Program-made: the position numbers and the translations under genes
The notes under the pieces: model-generated
What the model saw: only the letters and a program-made list of their open reading frames with translations
Database searches by the model: none
What the model was told of the DNA's origin: nothing
Part shown: piece by piece, positions 42,829 through 51,924 of the stretch
How positions within the stretch are numbered: the first letter of the stretch is position 1
Layout: the number at the start of each line of letters is the position of its first letter
NCBI GenBank assembly: GCA_038523925.1
Contig: JBCBIY010000003.1
Coordinates: forward strand, 1 to 64,000
Source: JBCBWG01 sp038523925
GTDB lineage: Bacteria; Pseudomonadota; Alphaproteobacteria; Rhizobiales; Hyphomicrobiaceae
Direction of reading: 5' to 3'
DNA length: 64,000 bases

Positions 42829-43779
42829 ATGTCCGAAGCCGCCAAACCTCTGATGCCGAAAGCGACCGCCGTCTGGCTCGTCGACAACACGGCGCTGACA
42901 TTCGACCAGATCGCTGAACTCTGCCAACTGCATATGCTCGAAGTGAAGGGCATAGCGGACGGAGACGTCGCGCTTGGTATCCGCGGAAAGGACCCGATCA
43001 CCGGCGGCGAGCTGAGCCGCGATGAAATCCGCAAAGGCGAGGCGGACCCGGCCTATCGCCTGAAGCTGTTGAAGTCGGATGTCGTCCTGCCGCCGACGAA
43101 GGCGAAGAAGCCCGCGCGCTACACGCCGACATCGCGGCGCCAGGATCGCCCGAATGCCATCGTCTGGCTTCTGCGCAACCACGCCGAGATGAAGGACGCG
43201 CAGATCATCCGTCTCGTCGGCACGACCAAGCCGACGATCAATCAGATCCGCGAGCGCAGCCACTGGAACATGGCCAACCTCGTGCCGCAGGACCCGGTGA
43301 CGCTCGGGCTCTGCAGCCAGACCGATCTCGACAACGAGGTGCAGAAGGCCGCCACCCGCGTCGCGAAAGAACGCGAAGCCGCCGGCGAGCCGCCGCTGGA
43401 AGAGGCCGGCACGCTCGAATCGGCCGCTGCCACCACCGGATACGACCCGCTGGGTTCCGACGCGCTGCAGCCCCAGCTCGGCCCGATTGGTGCGGACCGC
43501 GGTGCCGGCGGGCCGCCGGGCTCCGGCAATGAGCAAGCCGACGACGCCCGCGTCCTCGAGCAGCTCAAGCAGATGTCGACGCCCGCGCCTGAGGACGCCG
43601 AAGAGCAGCCGCGCGCCGAGGACGTTTTTGCTCAGGCAGACGCCAAGCCGGAGGCTGAGGCCGCGCCGGAAGCTGATGACAGCGGCGATCAGCCGGCCGA
43701 AGCCGACGGCGAAGCTGAAGGCGAGACGGTGACTGATGGTGAGGCTGAGGAAGAAGCAGAAGCGGACAAGAAGCACTGA
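42829..43779 (+). CDS. trcR: TrcR-like transcriptional regulator (DUF1013) with acidic tail
   Basis: Alphaproteobacterial protein of 316 residues. The first 170 residues are the DUF1013 domain (ATAVWLVDNTALTFDQIAELC, LKLLKSDVVLPPTKAKKPAR and IVWLLRNHAEMKDAQIIRLVG). TrcR of Caulobacter crescentus, a member of this family, associates with RNA polymerase and influences the cell cycle. Here the conserved part is followed by about 145 residues of low-complexity Ala/Glu/Asp/Gly-rich sequence with many Glu-Ala pairs. ATG 42829 has AGGA about nine bases upstream. The symbol is by family. Confidence 0.85.
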   Translation: MSEAAKPLMPKATAVWLVDNTALTFDQIAELCQLHMLEVKGIADGDVALGIRGKDPITGGELSRDEIRKGEADPAYRLKLLKSDVVLPPTKAKKPARYTPTSRRQDRPNAIVWLLRNHAEMKDAQIIRLVGTTKPTINQIRERSHWNMANLVPQDPVTLGLCSQTDLDNEVQKAATRVAKEREAAGEPPLEEAGTLESAAATTGYDPLGSDALQPQLGPIGADRGAGGPPGSGNEQADDARVLEQLKQMSTPAPEDAEEQPRAEDVFAQADAKPEAEAAPEADDSGDQPAEADGEAEGETVTDGEAEEEAEADKKH

Positions 43780-43802
43780 CGCGGCCCGGCGCCGCGGCAT
43801 CA

Positions 43803-43825
43803 AGCCGCTGATTTCACGCGGTTTT
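43803..43825 (+). terminator. Possible terminator after the trcR-like gene
   Basis: AGCCGC and GCGGTT pair over six positions, including one G-T pair, with a nine-base loop, and run into TTTT. The stem is short, so confidence is low. Confidence 0.4.
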
Positions 43826-43909
43826 GTCTAGCGCCCTGATCCGGCCGCCGCGCCTTGTGGTAAGGTGTGGGCTGTGAGACCTGCTTCCGCTGCAGTCACG
43901 AGGATGCCG

Positions 43910-44575
43910 ATGCGTCTGATCGCTCTTACCGTTTCGTTCCTGCTGTTCGCCGCCGTAGGCGCCACCGCCAACAGCTCGACGCCGCAATCGATCAAGTGGC
44001 GGGACCTCGTCCCGAAACTGCCGCCTCTCGTCGACCCGCTCGCCAACGTTGGGCCTGAGCAGCGCATTGAGCTCGAAAGCGTGCTCTGGGTCCGCCAGCT
44101 CACCAAGGAAGAGCGGGAGACATATCCCGAGGCCGTTGAAGAGGCCGAGAAGTATGAGCGCGAATTTCTTGCGAAGGGCTTTTCAGTCGACAAGCTCATA
44201 AAGGACTACGCCGCATGGAGTGCCGAGCAGACGCGCCGACAGTCGAAAGTGCGCGGCGACCTGGACGATAAGATCGTCCGCCTTGATGGCTATCTGCTGC
44301 CGATCGAGTTTTCCGAAGAGGGCGTCAAAGACTTTTTGCTCGTGCCGTATGTTGGCGCCTGCATTCACGTTCCGGCTCCGCCGCCGAACCAAATCGTGTT
44401 CGTGCGCTTCAAGTCGAAGGTGAAGGTGACCGAACTCTACATGGCCGCCCGCCTCACCGGGCGGATGCGCACGAAGGCTTCAAAGCGCGCGCTGTCCTTT
44501 GTCGATGGCACAGCAGATATCCCGGTCGGTTACGAACTGGACGTGACCAAATACGACAAGATCGAAGAAGGCTGA
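43910..44575 (+). CDS. DUF3299-domain exported protein
   Basis: Exported protein of 221 residues with a signal peptide (MRLIALTVSFLLFAAVGATA). The DUF3299 signature is LDGYLLPIEF, a LVPYVGACIHVPAPPPNQIV segment and VKVTELYMAA, with one Cys in the GACIH motif. The function of the family is unknown. I prefer ATG 43910, with GAGG six bases upstream, over ATG 43904. Its stop touches the convergent gene's stop with no gap. Confidence 0.8.
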   Translation: MRLIALTVSFLLFAAVGATANSSTPQSIKWRDLVPKLPPLVDPLANVGPEQRIELESVLWVRQLTKEERETYPEAVEEAEKYEREFLAKGFSVDKLIKDYAAWSAEQTRRQSKVRGDLDDKIVRLDGYLLPIEFSEEGVKDFLLVPYVGACIHVPAPPPNQIVFVRFKSKVKVTELYMAARLTGRMRTKASKRALSFVDGTADIPVGYELDVTKYDKIEEG

Positions 44576-45784
44576 TCAAATGACTGCGCGCTCGATGAAG
44601 GGCGTGCCGCGCGCAATGCGCTCAAGCCCAAGCGGCGTCAGATCAAGCGCGCGATACGCGCCATACGTGATCAGCTCAGCGACACCGCGGCCCATCGCGG
44701 GCGACTGCTGGAAGCCGTGTCCTGAAAAGCCGTTCATGAAAATGAAGTTCGACACCTCGGGATGCGGTCCAACGACCGCGTTCTGGTCGAGCGTATTGTA
44801 GGCGTAGTGTCCCGCCCACGTGTTGATCAGCTTGATGCGCTCAAACGCCGGGATCCGCGCGGCAATCGCGGGCCACGCCTTGGCCTCCCAGATGTCGTGA
44901 TCCATCTCCAGGTCATCGAAGGCAACCGCGACGTCGTCACCCGGCTCCGGTGGGCAGCCGGCGAGGTAATAGCGCCCATCCGTCCGCACGTGGACGCCGG
45001 AAGGGTCGATCGTCAGCGGCAGGTCGCGATCCAGCGGCTCTGCGGCATCGAAGATGAACGTGAAGCGCTTGCGCGGTTCGACGGGGATATCGAGGCCCGC
45101 CATCTGCGCTGTGACGGCGGCCCGCGGCCCGGATGCATTGACCAGCGTTCCGCAGGCGACGCGGCGGCCATCGCCAAGGTCGACGTGCGTGACGCGATCG
45201 CCGTCGCGGCCGATTGAGACGACCTCGCCTTCCGCAAACCTCACGCCGGCCGCGCGCGCGCGCCGCCGCCACCAATCAAACAGCGTCCCGCCGTCGAAGT
45301 AGCCCTCATCGATAAGGTTGTGGCTTGCCAGAACAATGTCATCGAGGCGGTAGAACGGGTATGCAGCCGCCACCTCATCAGGCGTCATCAGCCGCGTGCC
45401 CGCGCCCAGTTCGGCCTGCACCGTCTGGTTCGCGCGAAGCACGTCAGCGGCCTGTTCGCTGTCGGCCAGATACATGTAGCCGTAGCTTTGCAGCACGGGC
45501 TCCGGCACGTCCTCGCCGCCGCCCATGCGCGCGCGAAACGTCCTCACGAATTCGGCTGCAAACTGCGAAATGCGAATGTTGATTGGATTGGAGAACTGCT
45601 GGCGCATGCAGCTATTGGTGCGCGCCGTCGATGAGTTCGCGTAGGTCGGGTCGCGCTCAATCACCAGCACCGAGCCGTCAAAGTCGTCGAGGTCCGTCAG
45701 GAACCACGCCGCTGAAGACCCCATCATCGCGCCGCCGATGATCACCACATCGTAAGCCGGCGCCAGTTCGCTATCTGCTGTCAT
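44576..45784 (-). CDS. FAD-dependent oxidoreductase (DAO family)
   Basis: Flavoenzyme of 402 residues with an N-terminal FAD site (VVIIGGAMMGSSAAW) and a DAO/sarcosine oxidase-like core; the C-terminal stretch FMNGFSGHGFQQSPAMGRGV is conserved in this family and in FOXRED1-like proteins. It probably oxidises an amino acid or N-methyl amino acid. The stop (TCA on plus strand at 44576-44578) abuts the stop of the DUF3299 gene to form TGATCA. The tRNA-Arg gene lies 29 bases upstream of its start. Confidence 0.82.
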   Translation of the reverse strand: MTADSELAPAYDVVIIGGAMMGSSAAWFLTDLDDFDGSVLVIERDPTYANSSTARTNSCMRQQFSNPINIRISQFAAEFVRTFRARMGGGEDVPEPVLQSYGYMYLADSEQAADVLRANQTVQAELGAGTRLMTPDEVAAAYPFYRLDDIVLASHNLIDEGYFDGGTLFDWWRRRARAAGVRFAEGEVVSIGRDGDRVTHVDLGDGRRVACGTLVNASGPRAAVTAQMAGLDIPVEPRKRFTFIFDAAEPLDRDLPLTIDPSGVHVRTDGRYYLAGCPPEPGDDVAVAFDDLEMDHDIWEAKAWPAIAARIPAFERIKLINTWAGHYAYNTLDQNAVVGPHPEVSNFIFMNGFSGHGFQQSPAMGRGVAELITYGAYRALDLTPLGLERIARGTPFIERAVI

Positions 45785-45813
45785 TGGAAGACGTTAGGCG
45801 CGCCACACAAGAT

Positions 45814-45890
45814 TGGCGACCCCGGCACGACTCGAACGTGCGACCTGGAGATTAGAAGTCACCTGCTCTATCCAGCTGAGCTACGGGGCC
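45814..45890 (-). tRNA. tRNA-Arg (anticodon UCU)
   Basis: A 77-base cloverleaf on the minus strand: acceptor GGCCCCG pairs with CGGGGTC, D-arm GCTC-AGCTGGATA-GAGC, anticodon loop CTTCTAA with anticodon TCT, and T-arm GCACG-TTCGAGT-CGTGC. The discriminator is G and the terminal CCA is encoded. The anticodon stem, GGTGA with TCTCC, has one U-U mismatch at positions 29-41. The isoacceptor reads AGA codons, which are rare in this GC-rich genome. Confidence 0.92.
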
Positions 45891-45925
45891 GATGGGTGAG
45901 GTGGTGCCCCGGTGCGGGCAGGGCG

Positions 45926-47299
45926 TCAACCGGGGTTGCGCGGATTGCGTTCCGGCTGCGGCGCGGGCTCCGGCTTGGCGCCGCTTGCAATCGGCGCCGA
46001 GGGCTTCGTTGGGCGCAGGCTATTCAATGCAAGGCCGCGCTTCAGTTCGCGGATGCGATGATAGCTGGCTGCAATGCGGCTGCGCGGGATCGTGCCGTCG
46101 GCAACGGCTGCAATCAGGATCTCGCGTATCGTCTTTGAGATCGTCTCGCCCGATCGCGCCGGTGACGACATAAGCAGAATGTCATTGCCCGCAAGCACCG
46201 AGCGGACAACGGCTTCCTTCACGGTGTGATTGCGCCGGATCGCGCCCATCGAAAGGTCGTCGGTGATCACCGCGCCGCGATAGCCCACTTGGCTGCGCAA
46301 CAGCCCATCGATTGCAGCCCGCGAGAGCGTCGCCGGCCAGCGGCCCTCGTCAGACAGGCGCTCATGATAGAGATGGCCCGTCATCACCATCTCCAGATGG
46401 CCGGTACCGCGCAGCAGCGTGTAGGGCTCAAGCTCGACCTCTTTCCAGGTCTTGGTGATGTCGACGAAGCCTTTGTGGCTATCCGACAGCGACGAGCCGT
46501 GACCCGGGAAGTGCTTGGCGCACGTGAGGATGCCGTACTTGCGATGCGCATCGATAAAGATCCGCGCAAACGCCGCGACGTTCTCCGCGTTGCGGCCGTA
46601 GCTGCGGTTCATGCGCGCGATGATCGGGTTGCGCTGGTTGATGCGCAGGTCGACCACCGGGCCAAAGTTGAGATTGATGCCGCGGCGGGCGAGGTCCTTT
46701 GCGATCGACTCATAGGTTTGACGCGCCTTGTTGATGTCGCCGCCGCGCGCAAGCATCCAGGCTGAACTAAAGCGGCGGACACCCTGCCGGCTGCGCAGCC
46801 GCTGCACCGCGCCGCCTTCCTGGTCGATGCCGATGAGGAGCGGCGGTTGTTTTGCGGCGGCCTGCTTGATCAGGTCGACGAGGCGTTTGATCTGCGGCGC
46901 GCGGTCAATGTTGCGCTCCATCAGGATCACGCCGCCGACATCGCCAGTGCGGATCTCGCCCAGCAGCCGCTGCACGTACGCTGAACCTTTTGACTGGCCG
47001 TGAAAGCCGACAAGCAGCATCTGCCCGATCATCCGGCGCAGCTCGCGGTCCGCGCGCGCCTTGGCGGAAGCCGCCTTGGCCTTCTCGCGTGTAGCCTCAT
47101 CAGCTCCGCCAGGTGGGTTGCCGAGCCGGAACGGCAGCGGCTTCGGGTAAGGCACCGGCTGTTCGAGGCCGGCCGCCGCCGGGTTTGATGCCTCTGCCAG
47201 CGCTGGATGCGCGAGGCCGATTGCGGCGATCGCCATCGCAACCGACAGCCGCGCACTGCGGGCGCAAGCGGCACCGGAGACTGTTGGCAGGCAGATCAT
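45926..47299 (-). CDS. Glycoside hydrolase family 3 protein (NagZ-like), exported
   Basis: The protein has 457 residues and an N-terminal signal (MICLPTVSGAACARSAR, ending HPALA). The GH3 catalytic domain contains GIDQEGG, CAKHFPGHGSS and the acidic nucleophile in TDDLSMGAI, as in beta-N-acetylhexosaminidases acting on peptidoglycan fragments. Cytosolic NagZ is about 340 residues, so the signal and the Pro-rich C-terminus are additions. ATG 47299 is preceded by GAGG-rich sequence; longer readings lack a signal peptide. Activity on GlcNAc-muropeptides is inferred. Confidence 0.85.
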   Translation of the reverse strand: MICLPTVSGAACARSARLSVAMAIAAIGLAHPALAEASNPAAAGLEQPVPYPKPLPFRLGNPPGGADEATREKAKAASAKARADRELRRMIGQMLLVGFHGQSKGSAYVQRLLGEIRTGDVGGVILMERNIDRAPQIKRLVDLIKQAAAKQPPLLIGIDQEGGAVQRLRSRQGVRRFSSAWMLARGGDINKARQTYESIAKDLARRGINLNFGPVVDLRINQRNPIIARMNRSYGRNAENVAAFARIFIDAHRKYGILTCAKHFPGHGSSLSDSHKGFVDITKTWKEVELEPYTLLRGTGHLEMVMTGHLYHERLSDEGRWPATLSRAAIDGLLRSQVGYRGAVITDDLSMGAIRRNHTVKEAVVRSVLAGNDILLMSSPARSGETISKTIREILIAAVADGTIPRSRIAASYHRIRELKRGLALNSLRPTKPSAPIASGAKPEPAPQPERNPRNPG

Positions 47300-47402
47300 A
47301 GCGCCTCGTTCCTCGGGAAAACTGTTCTCAACGTGGCAAGGATAGGTGTCGCCTCCGTAAAGACGATCAGACGACATCTCAACAGCGTTCCCGGTGGCGT
47401 GC

Positions 47403-48575
47403 TTAAGCGGCCGGCGCGGCGCGGGCGTCGCGACGCCGCAGCGCGGGCCCGAGGATCAGGCAGGCGCCGAGTGTGGCCGCCGCCACCGCGAGGATCGTCA
47501 CGGGCGCGCCAAGCAGTGCGAACATGCCGGCGTAGAGCGGCGGGCCCGCCGCGTGGCCGAGGAAGAAAAAGAATGCGTGAAGGGCGACGGCCGCGCCCCG
47601 GTGATCGGGCGCAAGCTCTGTCGCCTGCGTCTGAAGCGAGCTGTGCACTGCGTAGAACCCAAAGCCGATGAGCACAAAAGCGAGACCTTCGAACCACCAC
47701 GACCCGGCAACGGCAACGCCGATAAAACCGACCGCCGCCACCACCCCGCCGACCTGGATCAGCAGGTGCATGCCCCCGAACACGCGCAACAGAAACTTGA
47801 TCGCGAACGTCATGATGATGCCGCCAACGCCCATACCGGCAATCGCAATCCCGGCTTCCGTGACGCCGCCCGCGCCCCGCGCCTGCATCATGATTGCGAT
47901 GTAGGGAATGAGCCCAAAAATCAACACGCCTTCGCCAAAGACAGCGAGGTAACAAATCCACGCTTTGGGGTTTGAGAAGACGTCTGCGTAGCTTTCGCGC
48001 AGGCCCTCAACATTGAAGTCATGCCGCGCAACCTGTCGTGGCTTGAGCGCAAAGATCGCCGCCACCAGCGAGACGACTGTTAGGCCCGCTGCGAGGTAAA
48101 GCGCATACCGCCAGCCAAATAGTCCCGCGATAAGCCCGGTTCCGATAAGGCTTACGAATTGCGCGGCGAGCATCGCCGATAGCAATTGCGAAAGAGCAAG
48201 CTGGCGCTCTTCGAAGGGCACGCGGTCGCCGATCATCGCAAGTGCGACGGGAATAACGGCGCCGCCTGCCATACCGGCGACGATCCGGCTTGCGAACATG
48301 ATCTCCACGGTTGGTGCGAGGGCCGAGACGAGCAGCGCGACGGCGAGGACCGCGAGCCCGATCTTAATGACGCGCGCCTTGCCATACGCATCGCCCATCG
48401 GCCCAAGCACCGGCTGGCTCAACGCGTAGGGAAACGTAAATGCGGATGCGAGCAAAGCGGCGGTGCTCGGCAGCACACCATACGTCGTCGCGATGTCGGG
48501 GATGATGGGGTCGAGCAGGCGGATGGAGACCGCGCCGGAAAAGCAGGTGATAGATAGGATTAAGATAAGCGGCAC
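47403..48575 (-). CDS. MFS transporter
   Basis: Inner-membrane carrier of 390 residues with about 12 hydrophobic segments. The loop between spans 2 and 3 (LGPMGDAYGKARVIKIG) is the typical MFS motif A position. The start codon is GTG 48575. The substrate is unknown; the organisation resembles the drug-resistance/arabinose-efflux group. It is 103 bases upstream of the GH3 gene on the same strand. Confidence 0.85.
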   Translation of the reverse strand: MPLILILSITCFSGAVSIRLLDPIIPDIATTYGVLPSTAALLASAFTFPYALSQPVLGPMGDAYGKARVIKIGLAVLAVALLVSALAPTVEIMFASRIVAGMAGGAVIPVALAMIGDRVPFEERQLALSQLLSAMLAAQFVSLIGTGLIAGLFGWRYALYLAAGLTVVSLVAAIFALKPRQVARHDFNVEGLRESYADVFSNPKAWICYLAVFGEGVLIFGLIPYIAIMMQARGAGGVTEAGIAIAGMGVGGIIMTFAIKFLLRVFGGMHLLIQVGGVVAAVGFIGVAVAGSWWFEGLAFVLIGFGFYAVHSSLQTQATELAPDHRGAAVALHAFFFFLGHAAGPPLYAGMFALLGAPVTILAVAAATLGACLILGPALRRRDARAAPAA

Positions 48576-48856
48576 TGCGGCGGGCTTCTCTGCGGCGGGG
48601 CGCCATTGGCGCGACGCGACCCTCGCGTGAGCGCGGCTGGCTGTCCAGTGCGTCGGGCGCGGTGCAGAGGTGGCATGATCCTGGCGTATGGGCTTGAGCG
48701 GCGCGCTTTCGCATGCTGCGCGGCCGGCGTCTTTACGTTAGTTCGGCAAAAGCGCTGCGGCGTCAGCGTAGGCCGTGCATCAGCCGAGCGACTGGGTTAC
48801 GACAGACGGATTGGCGAGAGGGCGGTTTGATTTTGCGAGTTCGTCGGGGGTCAGGC

Positions 48857-50122
48857 GTGTTGTTTGACAGGGGTTGCGCGCTCTATTCGGCAGCGGCGGC
48901 ATTGGGCGCATGCGCGTTGATCGTTGCTGCGCCGCAAAGTGCCCACGCGCAGTCATCTGCGAACGCTTCGCCAATTATCGAAGCCGCGCCCGAGACCGAG
49001 CCGCGCGTTTGCCATCAAACCTATCACAGCGCGCTTGCGGCAATCCGCAGTGGCGATCTGCCAAAGCTCCGCGTGGCGCTCGACAGCCTTGGCAAACCTG
49101 ATCCCGCGGTCGCATCGAAATGGTCGTTCTGGCCGCGCACCGTCAAACGCAAGCGCCGCCGCCGCGTAAAGAACGGGATGATCCGCCCGATGCTGCTCGA
49201 CGGCCGTGTCTGCATTGACGAAATTCAGACGCGCTCAGGCCGGTCCCGCTGCCGGAAGTGGGTGAAGGCTACACCCGAACGCATCGCGGCCTACACGATC
49301 CGGCTCAGGCCGTCGGACCCGCGACCGAACCGGCGCGAGCGACGGGACTTGAACCTCATCAACGACACCGTGCTCAACCAGGGCAAGCTCACCGCATTTT
49401 CGGAAGGCGGGCGGTTCTACTTTGTCGTTCGAAAGATCGTCGATGACCTCACCGGATATCTGGACCAGCCGCTGAACCCAGGGCTCTGCAATGGCGTGTC
49501 AGCCATGCTGGCGTTCTACCGGACGCGTCTCGAGCCACTTGAAAAGCGCATCGCGCAGCTCGACGCGTTGATCCGCCGGTCGGAAACGCGCGCGATCGGC
49601 GCTGCCAAACGGCTCGACCGCCAAATGACGGCCGCCGCCAAAACGCGGCGCGCGGCAGAAGGCGAGACGACCGCACGCCTCGATGCCGTCGCACCGGCAG
49701 AAAGCGGCGTCCGCGACGCTCTCGCAGCGGGCGAACTGCCGCAAGCAGGCGCGGCCCTGACGCGCGTCGTCGTTGCATTGGTCGAAGACCGGCGCTTGCG
49801 CCTCGCCGCCGCGGCCGCACGCGCGTCTGACGTCGCGACAGACGCTGCGCCACCGCGCGCGCCTGCACCTGCCCAGCTTGCCCAGGTCTCAGCACTGCCT
49901 GACACGACAGCGTTCCTGGAAGGTGCGCGAGAGCTGGTCGATGAGGCGGCAACGCGGGCCGGCGGCCGCAATCCGGCGCGCACGGCGATCGTCGGCCTCC
50001 GAGCGCTCGAAACTCTGCGGAACGCGCGTCAGACCCGGCAAATCTACGCCCGCTTTCAGACGGCCGTGGCCGAGATGCTGGCCACCATTCGCAGCGCGCA
50101 CCGGCGAAGCTGCCGCTGCTAG
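48857..50122 (+). CDS. Exported protein of unknown family
   Basis: The product has about 421 residues. The start is GTG 48857, with GGGGG six bases upstream, giving a signal peptide (CALYSAAAALGACALIVAAP, ending SAHAQ). The middle is very basic (VKRKRRRRVK), and residues 220-370 are Ala/Arg-rich helix with coiled-coil character (RRSETRAIGAAKRLDRQM). Scattered cysteines (RVCHQ, RVCID, SRCRK, GLCNG, SCRC) could form disulfides. I recognise no domain. It diverges from the MFS gene. Confidence 0.6.
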   Translation: MLFDRGCALYSAAAALGACALIVAAPQSAHAQSSANASPIIEAAPETEPRVCHQTYHSALAAIRSGDLPKLRVALDSLGKPDPAVASKWSFWPRTVKRKRRRRVKNGMIRPMLLDGRVCIDEIQTRSGRSRCRKWVKATPERIAAYTIRLRPSDPRPNRRERRDLNLINDTVLNQGKLTAFSEGGRFYFVVRKIVDDLTGYLDQPLNPGLCNGVSAMLAFYRTRLEPLEKRIAQLDALIRRSETRAIGAAKRLDRQMTAAAKTRRAAEGETTARLDAVAPAESGVRDALAAGELPQAGAALTRVVVALVEDRRLRLAAAAARASDVATDAAPPRAPAPAQLAQVSALPDTTAFLEGARELVDEAATRAGGRNPARTAIVGLRALETLRNARQTRQIYARFQTAVAEMLATIRSAHRRSCRC

Positions 50123-50291
50123 ACGCAATCATCTGTGCAGGTGTGAACTGTTTTCATTCAGCGCGCACGACCGCGGCTGACTTGGAACCATCGCCAGTAT
50201 TTCGCGTTCGCCTCCCTCAAGCCTTTACACTGGTTGATGGGGAATGGCGGAGCAATCGACACGATATCGCAACGATCTCTCAGGCGGGCCA

Positions 50292-51014
50292 ATGCCCGAA
50301 ACACCTGAAGGCCCGCCATGGCGCGCGATCGCAGCCGACATGTCGCGCAAAATTGCGACGGGCGAGTGGAAAGAAGGCCAACGTCTCGAAACGGAGTCGC
50401 AGCTCGCCGAGCGTTATGGCGTCAATCGCCACACGCTGCGTCAGGCGCTGAAAGACCTTGCGCGTCGCAAGCTTGTCGAGGCAGCCCCGCGCCGCGGGAC
50501 GTTCGTGACGAGCCGCCGCATCGAAGTGCCGATCACCGAAGACACGAGCCTTGCCCGCGTCATCGGGGAAGCCAACCGGCGGCACTCAGCCCGGCTCGTC
50601 GCATCGCGCACGACGATTGCGCCGCCCGATATGGCCGACCGCCTTGAGATTGCAGAGCAGTCGCGCGTCTTGGAAGTGAGCCAGATACGATTGGCGAACG
50701 ACGTACCATTTGCGTGGGTCGTCTCGTGGTTTCCTGAAGACCGTTCCGGCCGCCTGCTCGATTGGTTGCGCCGCGATCCGTCCATCAATAACGCCCTCGC
50801 GCAGATCGGCATCAAGAACGTGCGGCGGCGTGAGACGCTCGTCTCTGCCCGGTCCGCGACGGTTGCTGAGCGCAACCATCTTGAGCTTGGCCGCGGCGCG
50901 ACAGTTTTCGCGCTCGATTACGTCAGCGTCGACAGCAACGATGAACCAACGCACGCTGCGCGCGCGATCCTCAACGCGGCCGTCTCCGAACTGCGGATCG
51001 GCGGGGCAGCCTGA
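50292..51014 (+). CDS. GntR-family transcriptional regulator (HutC/FarR type)
   Basis: Repressor of 240 residues with an N-terminal winged helix (about 8-75; LAERYGVNRHTLRQALKDLARRKLV) and a C-terminal UTRA ligand-binding domain (ISQIRL-like region, VVSWFPED, ERNHLELGRGATVF). It is the HutC/PhnF-type arrangement. The ligand is unknown. The gene may control the CoA-transferase genes 62 bases downstream. A start at 50244 adds 16 residues and cannot be excluded. Confidence 0.82.
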   Translation: MPETPEGPPWRAIAADMSRKIATGEWKEGQRLETESQLAERYGVNRHTLRQALKDLARRKLVEAAPRRGTFVTSRRIEVPITEDTSLARVIGEANRRHSARLVASRTTIAPPDMADRLEIAEQSRVLEVSQIRLANDVPFAWVVSWFPEDRSGRLLDWLRRDPSINNALAQIGIKNVRRRETLVSARSATVAERNHLELGRGATVFALDYVSVDSNDEPTHAARAILNAAVSELRIGGAA

Positions 51015-51075
51015 GGCCACCGGCGCGCCGTCCACCACCTGCAACCGCACCGCGCCGCATGCTAAGCTGCGGCCC

Positions 51076-51924
51076 ATGACGGATCTCGCACTTTCGACTG
51101 AGCTCACCCGCCGCCGCCCATCGACGGTTGATGCGCTCGTTCGCAAGGTCGCGGACGGCGCAAAGGTCGCGCTTCCGCCCGACTATTCCGGATGCGCGAT
51201 GACGGCCGTGCGCGGGTTGATCGCCAAGGGGGTGGCCGATCTCCACATCGTCGGCGTGCCATCAGGCGGCCTCCAGGTGGACTGGTTGATTGGAGCGGGC
51301 TGCGTTTCAGTCGTCGAGATGGCAGCAATGACGCTCGGTGAGTTTGGCGTGCCGCCCCGTTTCGCAGCCGCGCAGAAGGCTCGCAGCATCATCGTCCGCG
51401 ACGGCACATGTCCTGCCATTCATGCAGGCCTTCAGGCCGCCGAGAAGGGCATCCCGTTCTTGCCGCTCCGCGGCATCCTTGGCTCCGACCTTTTGAAACA
51501 TCGCGATGACTGGCAGGTCGTCCAGAACCCAATGAGCGATACGGACGACCCAATCGTCATTGTCCCGGCTATTGCGCCCGACGTCGCGCTGTTCCACGCC
51601 GCCAAAGTCGACCGCAATGGTAACGTTTGGATCGGAGTGCGACGTGAGTTGATGCTGATGGCACATGCCGCAAAGACGACGCTCGTGACCGCCGAAGAGC
51701 AGGTCGACACAGACTTTCTTGCCGACCCGGCGCTCGCGGCTGGCACCATTCCCTCGCTGTACATCACCGACTTCGCGCTGGCACCACGTGGGGCGGCCCC
51801 GGTCGGTTTGACGGGCGCCTACCCGGCTGACCGCGCGGCGCTCGCCGATTACGTGTCGGCTGCACAGACGCAGGCCGGGTTTGACCGCTGGTTCGCCACG
51901 GCGCCAGCGCACGCGCCTGCATGA
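51076..51924 (+). CDS. CoA-transferase family I, subunit A
   Basis: Alpha subunit of a two-subunit CoA-transferase, 282 residues. It resembles GctA/ScoA-type subunits: GVADLHIVGVPSGGLQVD, FVPLRG-like FLPLRGILGSD, PIVIVPAIAPDVALFHA. The family moves CoA between acids such as succinate, acetate, acetoacetate, oxoadipate and glutaconate. The stop overlaps the start of subunit B by four bases (ATGA). A weak Shine-Dalgarno makes ATG 51076 the best available choice. The acceptor acid is unknown. Confidence 0.82.
   Translation: MTDLALSTELTRRRPSTVDALVRKVADGAKVALPPDYSGCAMTAVRGLIAKGVADLHIVGVPSGGLQVDWLIGAGCVSVVEMAAMTLGEFGVPPRFAAAQKARSIIVRDGTCPAIHAGLQAAEKGIPFLPLRGILGSDLLKHRDDWQVVQNPMSDTDDPIVIVPAIAPDVALFHAAKVDRNGNVWIGVRRELMLMAHAAKTTLVTAEEQVDTDFLADPALAAGTIPSLYITDFALAPRGAAPVGLTGAYPADRAALADYVSAAQTQAGFDRWFATAPAHAPA

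Noticed and set aside
42487..43803. Long minus-strand frame over the TrcR-like gene
   Set aside because: It is a shadow frame spanning two real genes and the divergent promoter.
45814..45890. tRNA-Arg as an integration site of a mobile element
   Set aside because: No integrase, no repeat of the tRNA 3' end and no change in composition are seen around it.
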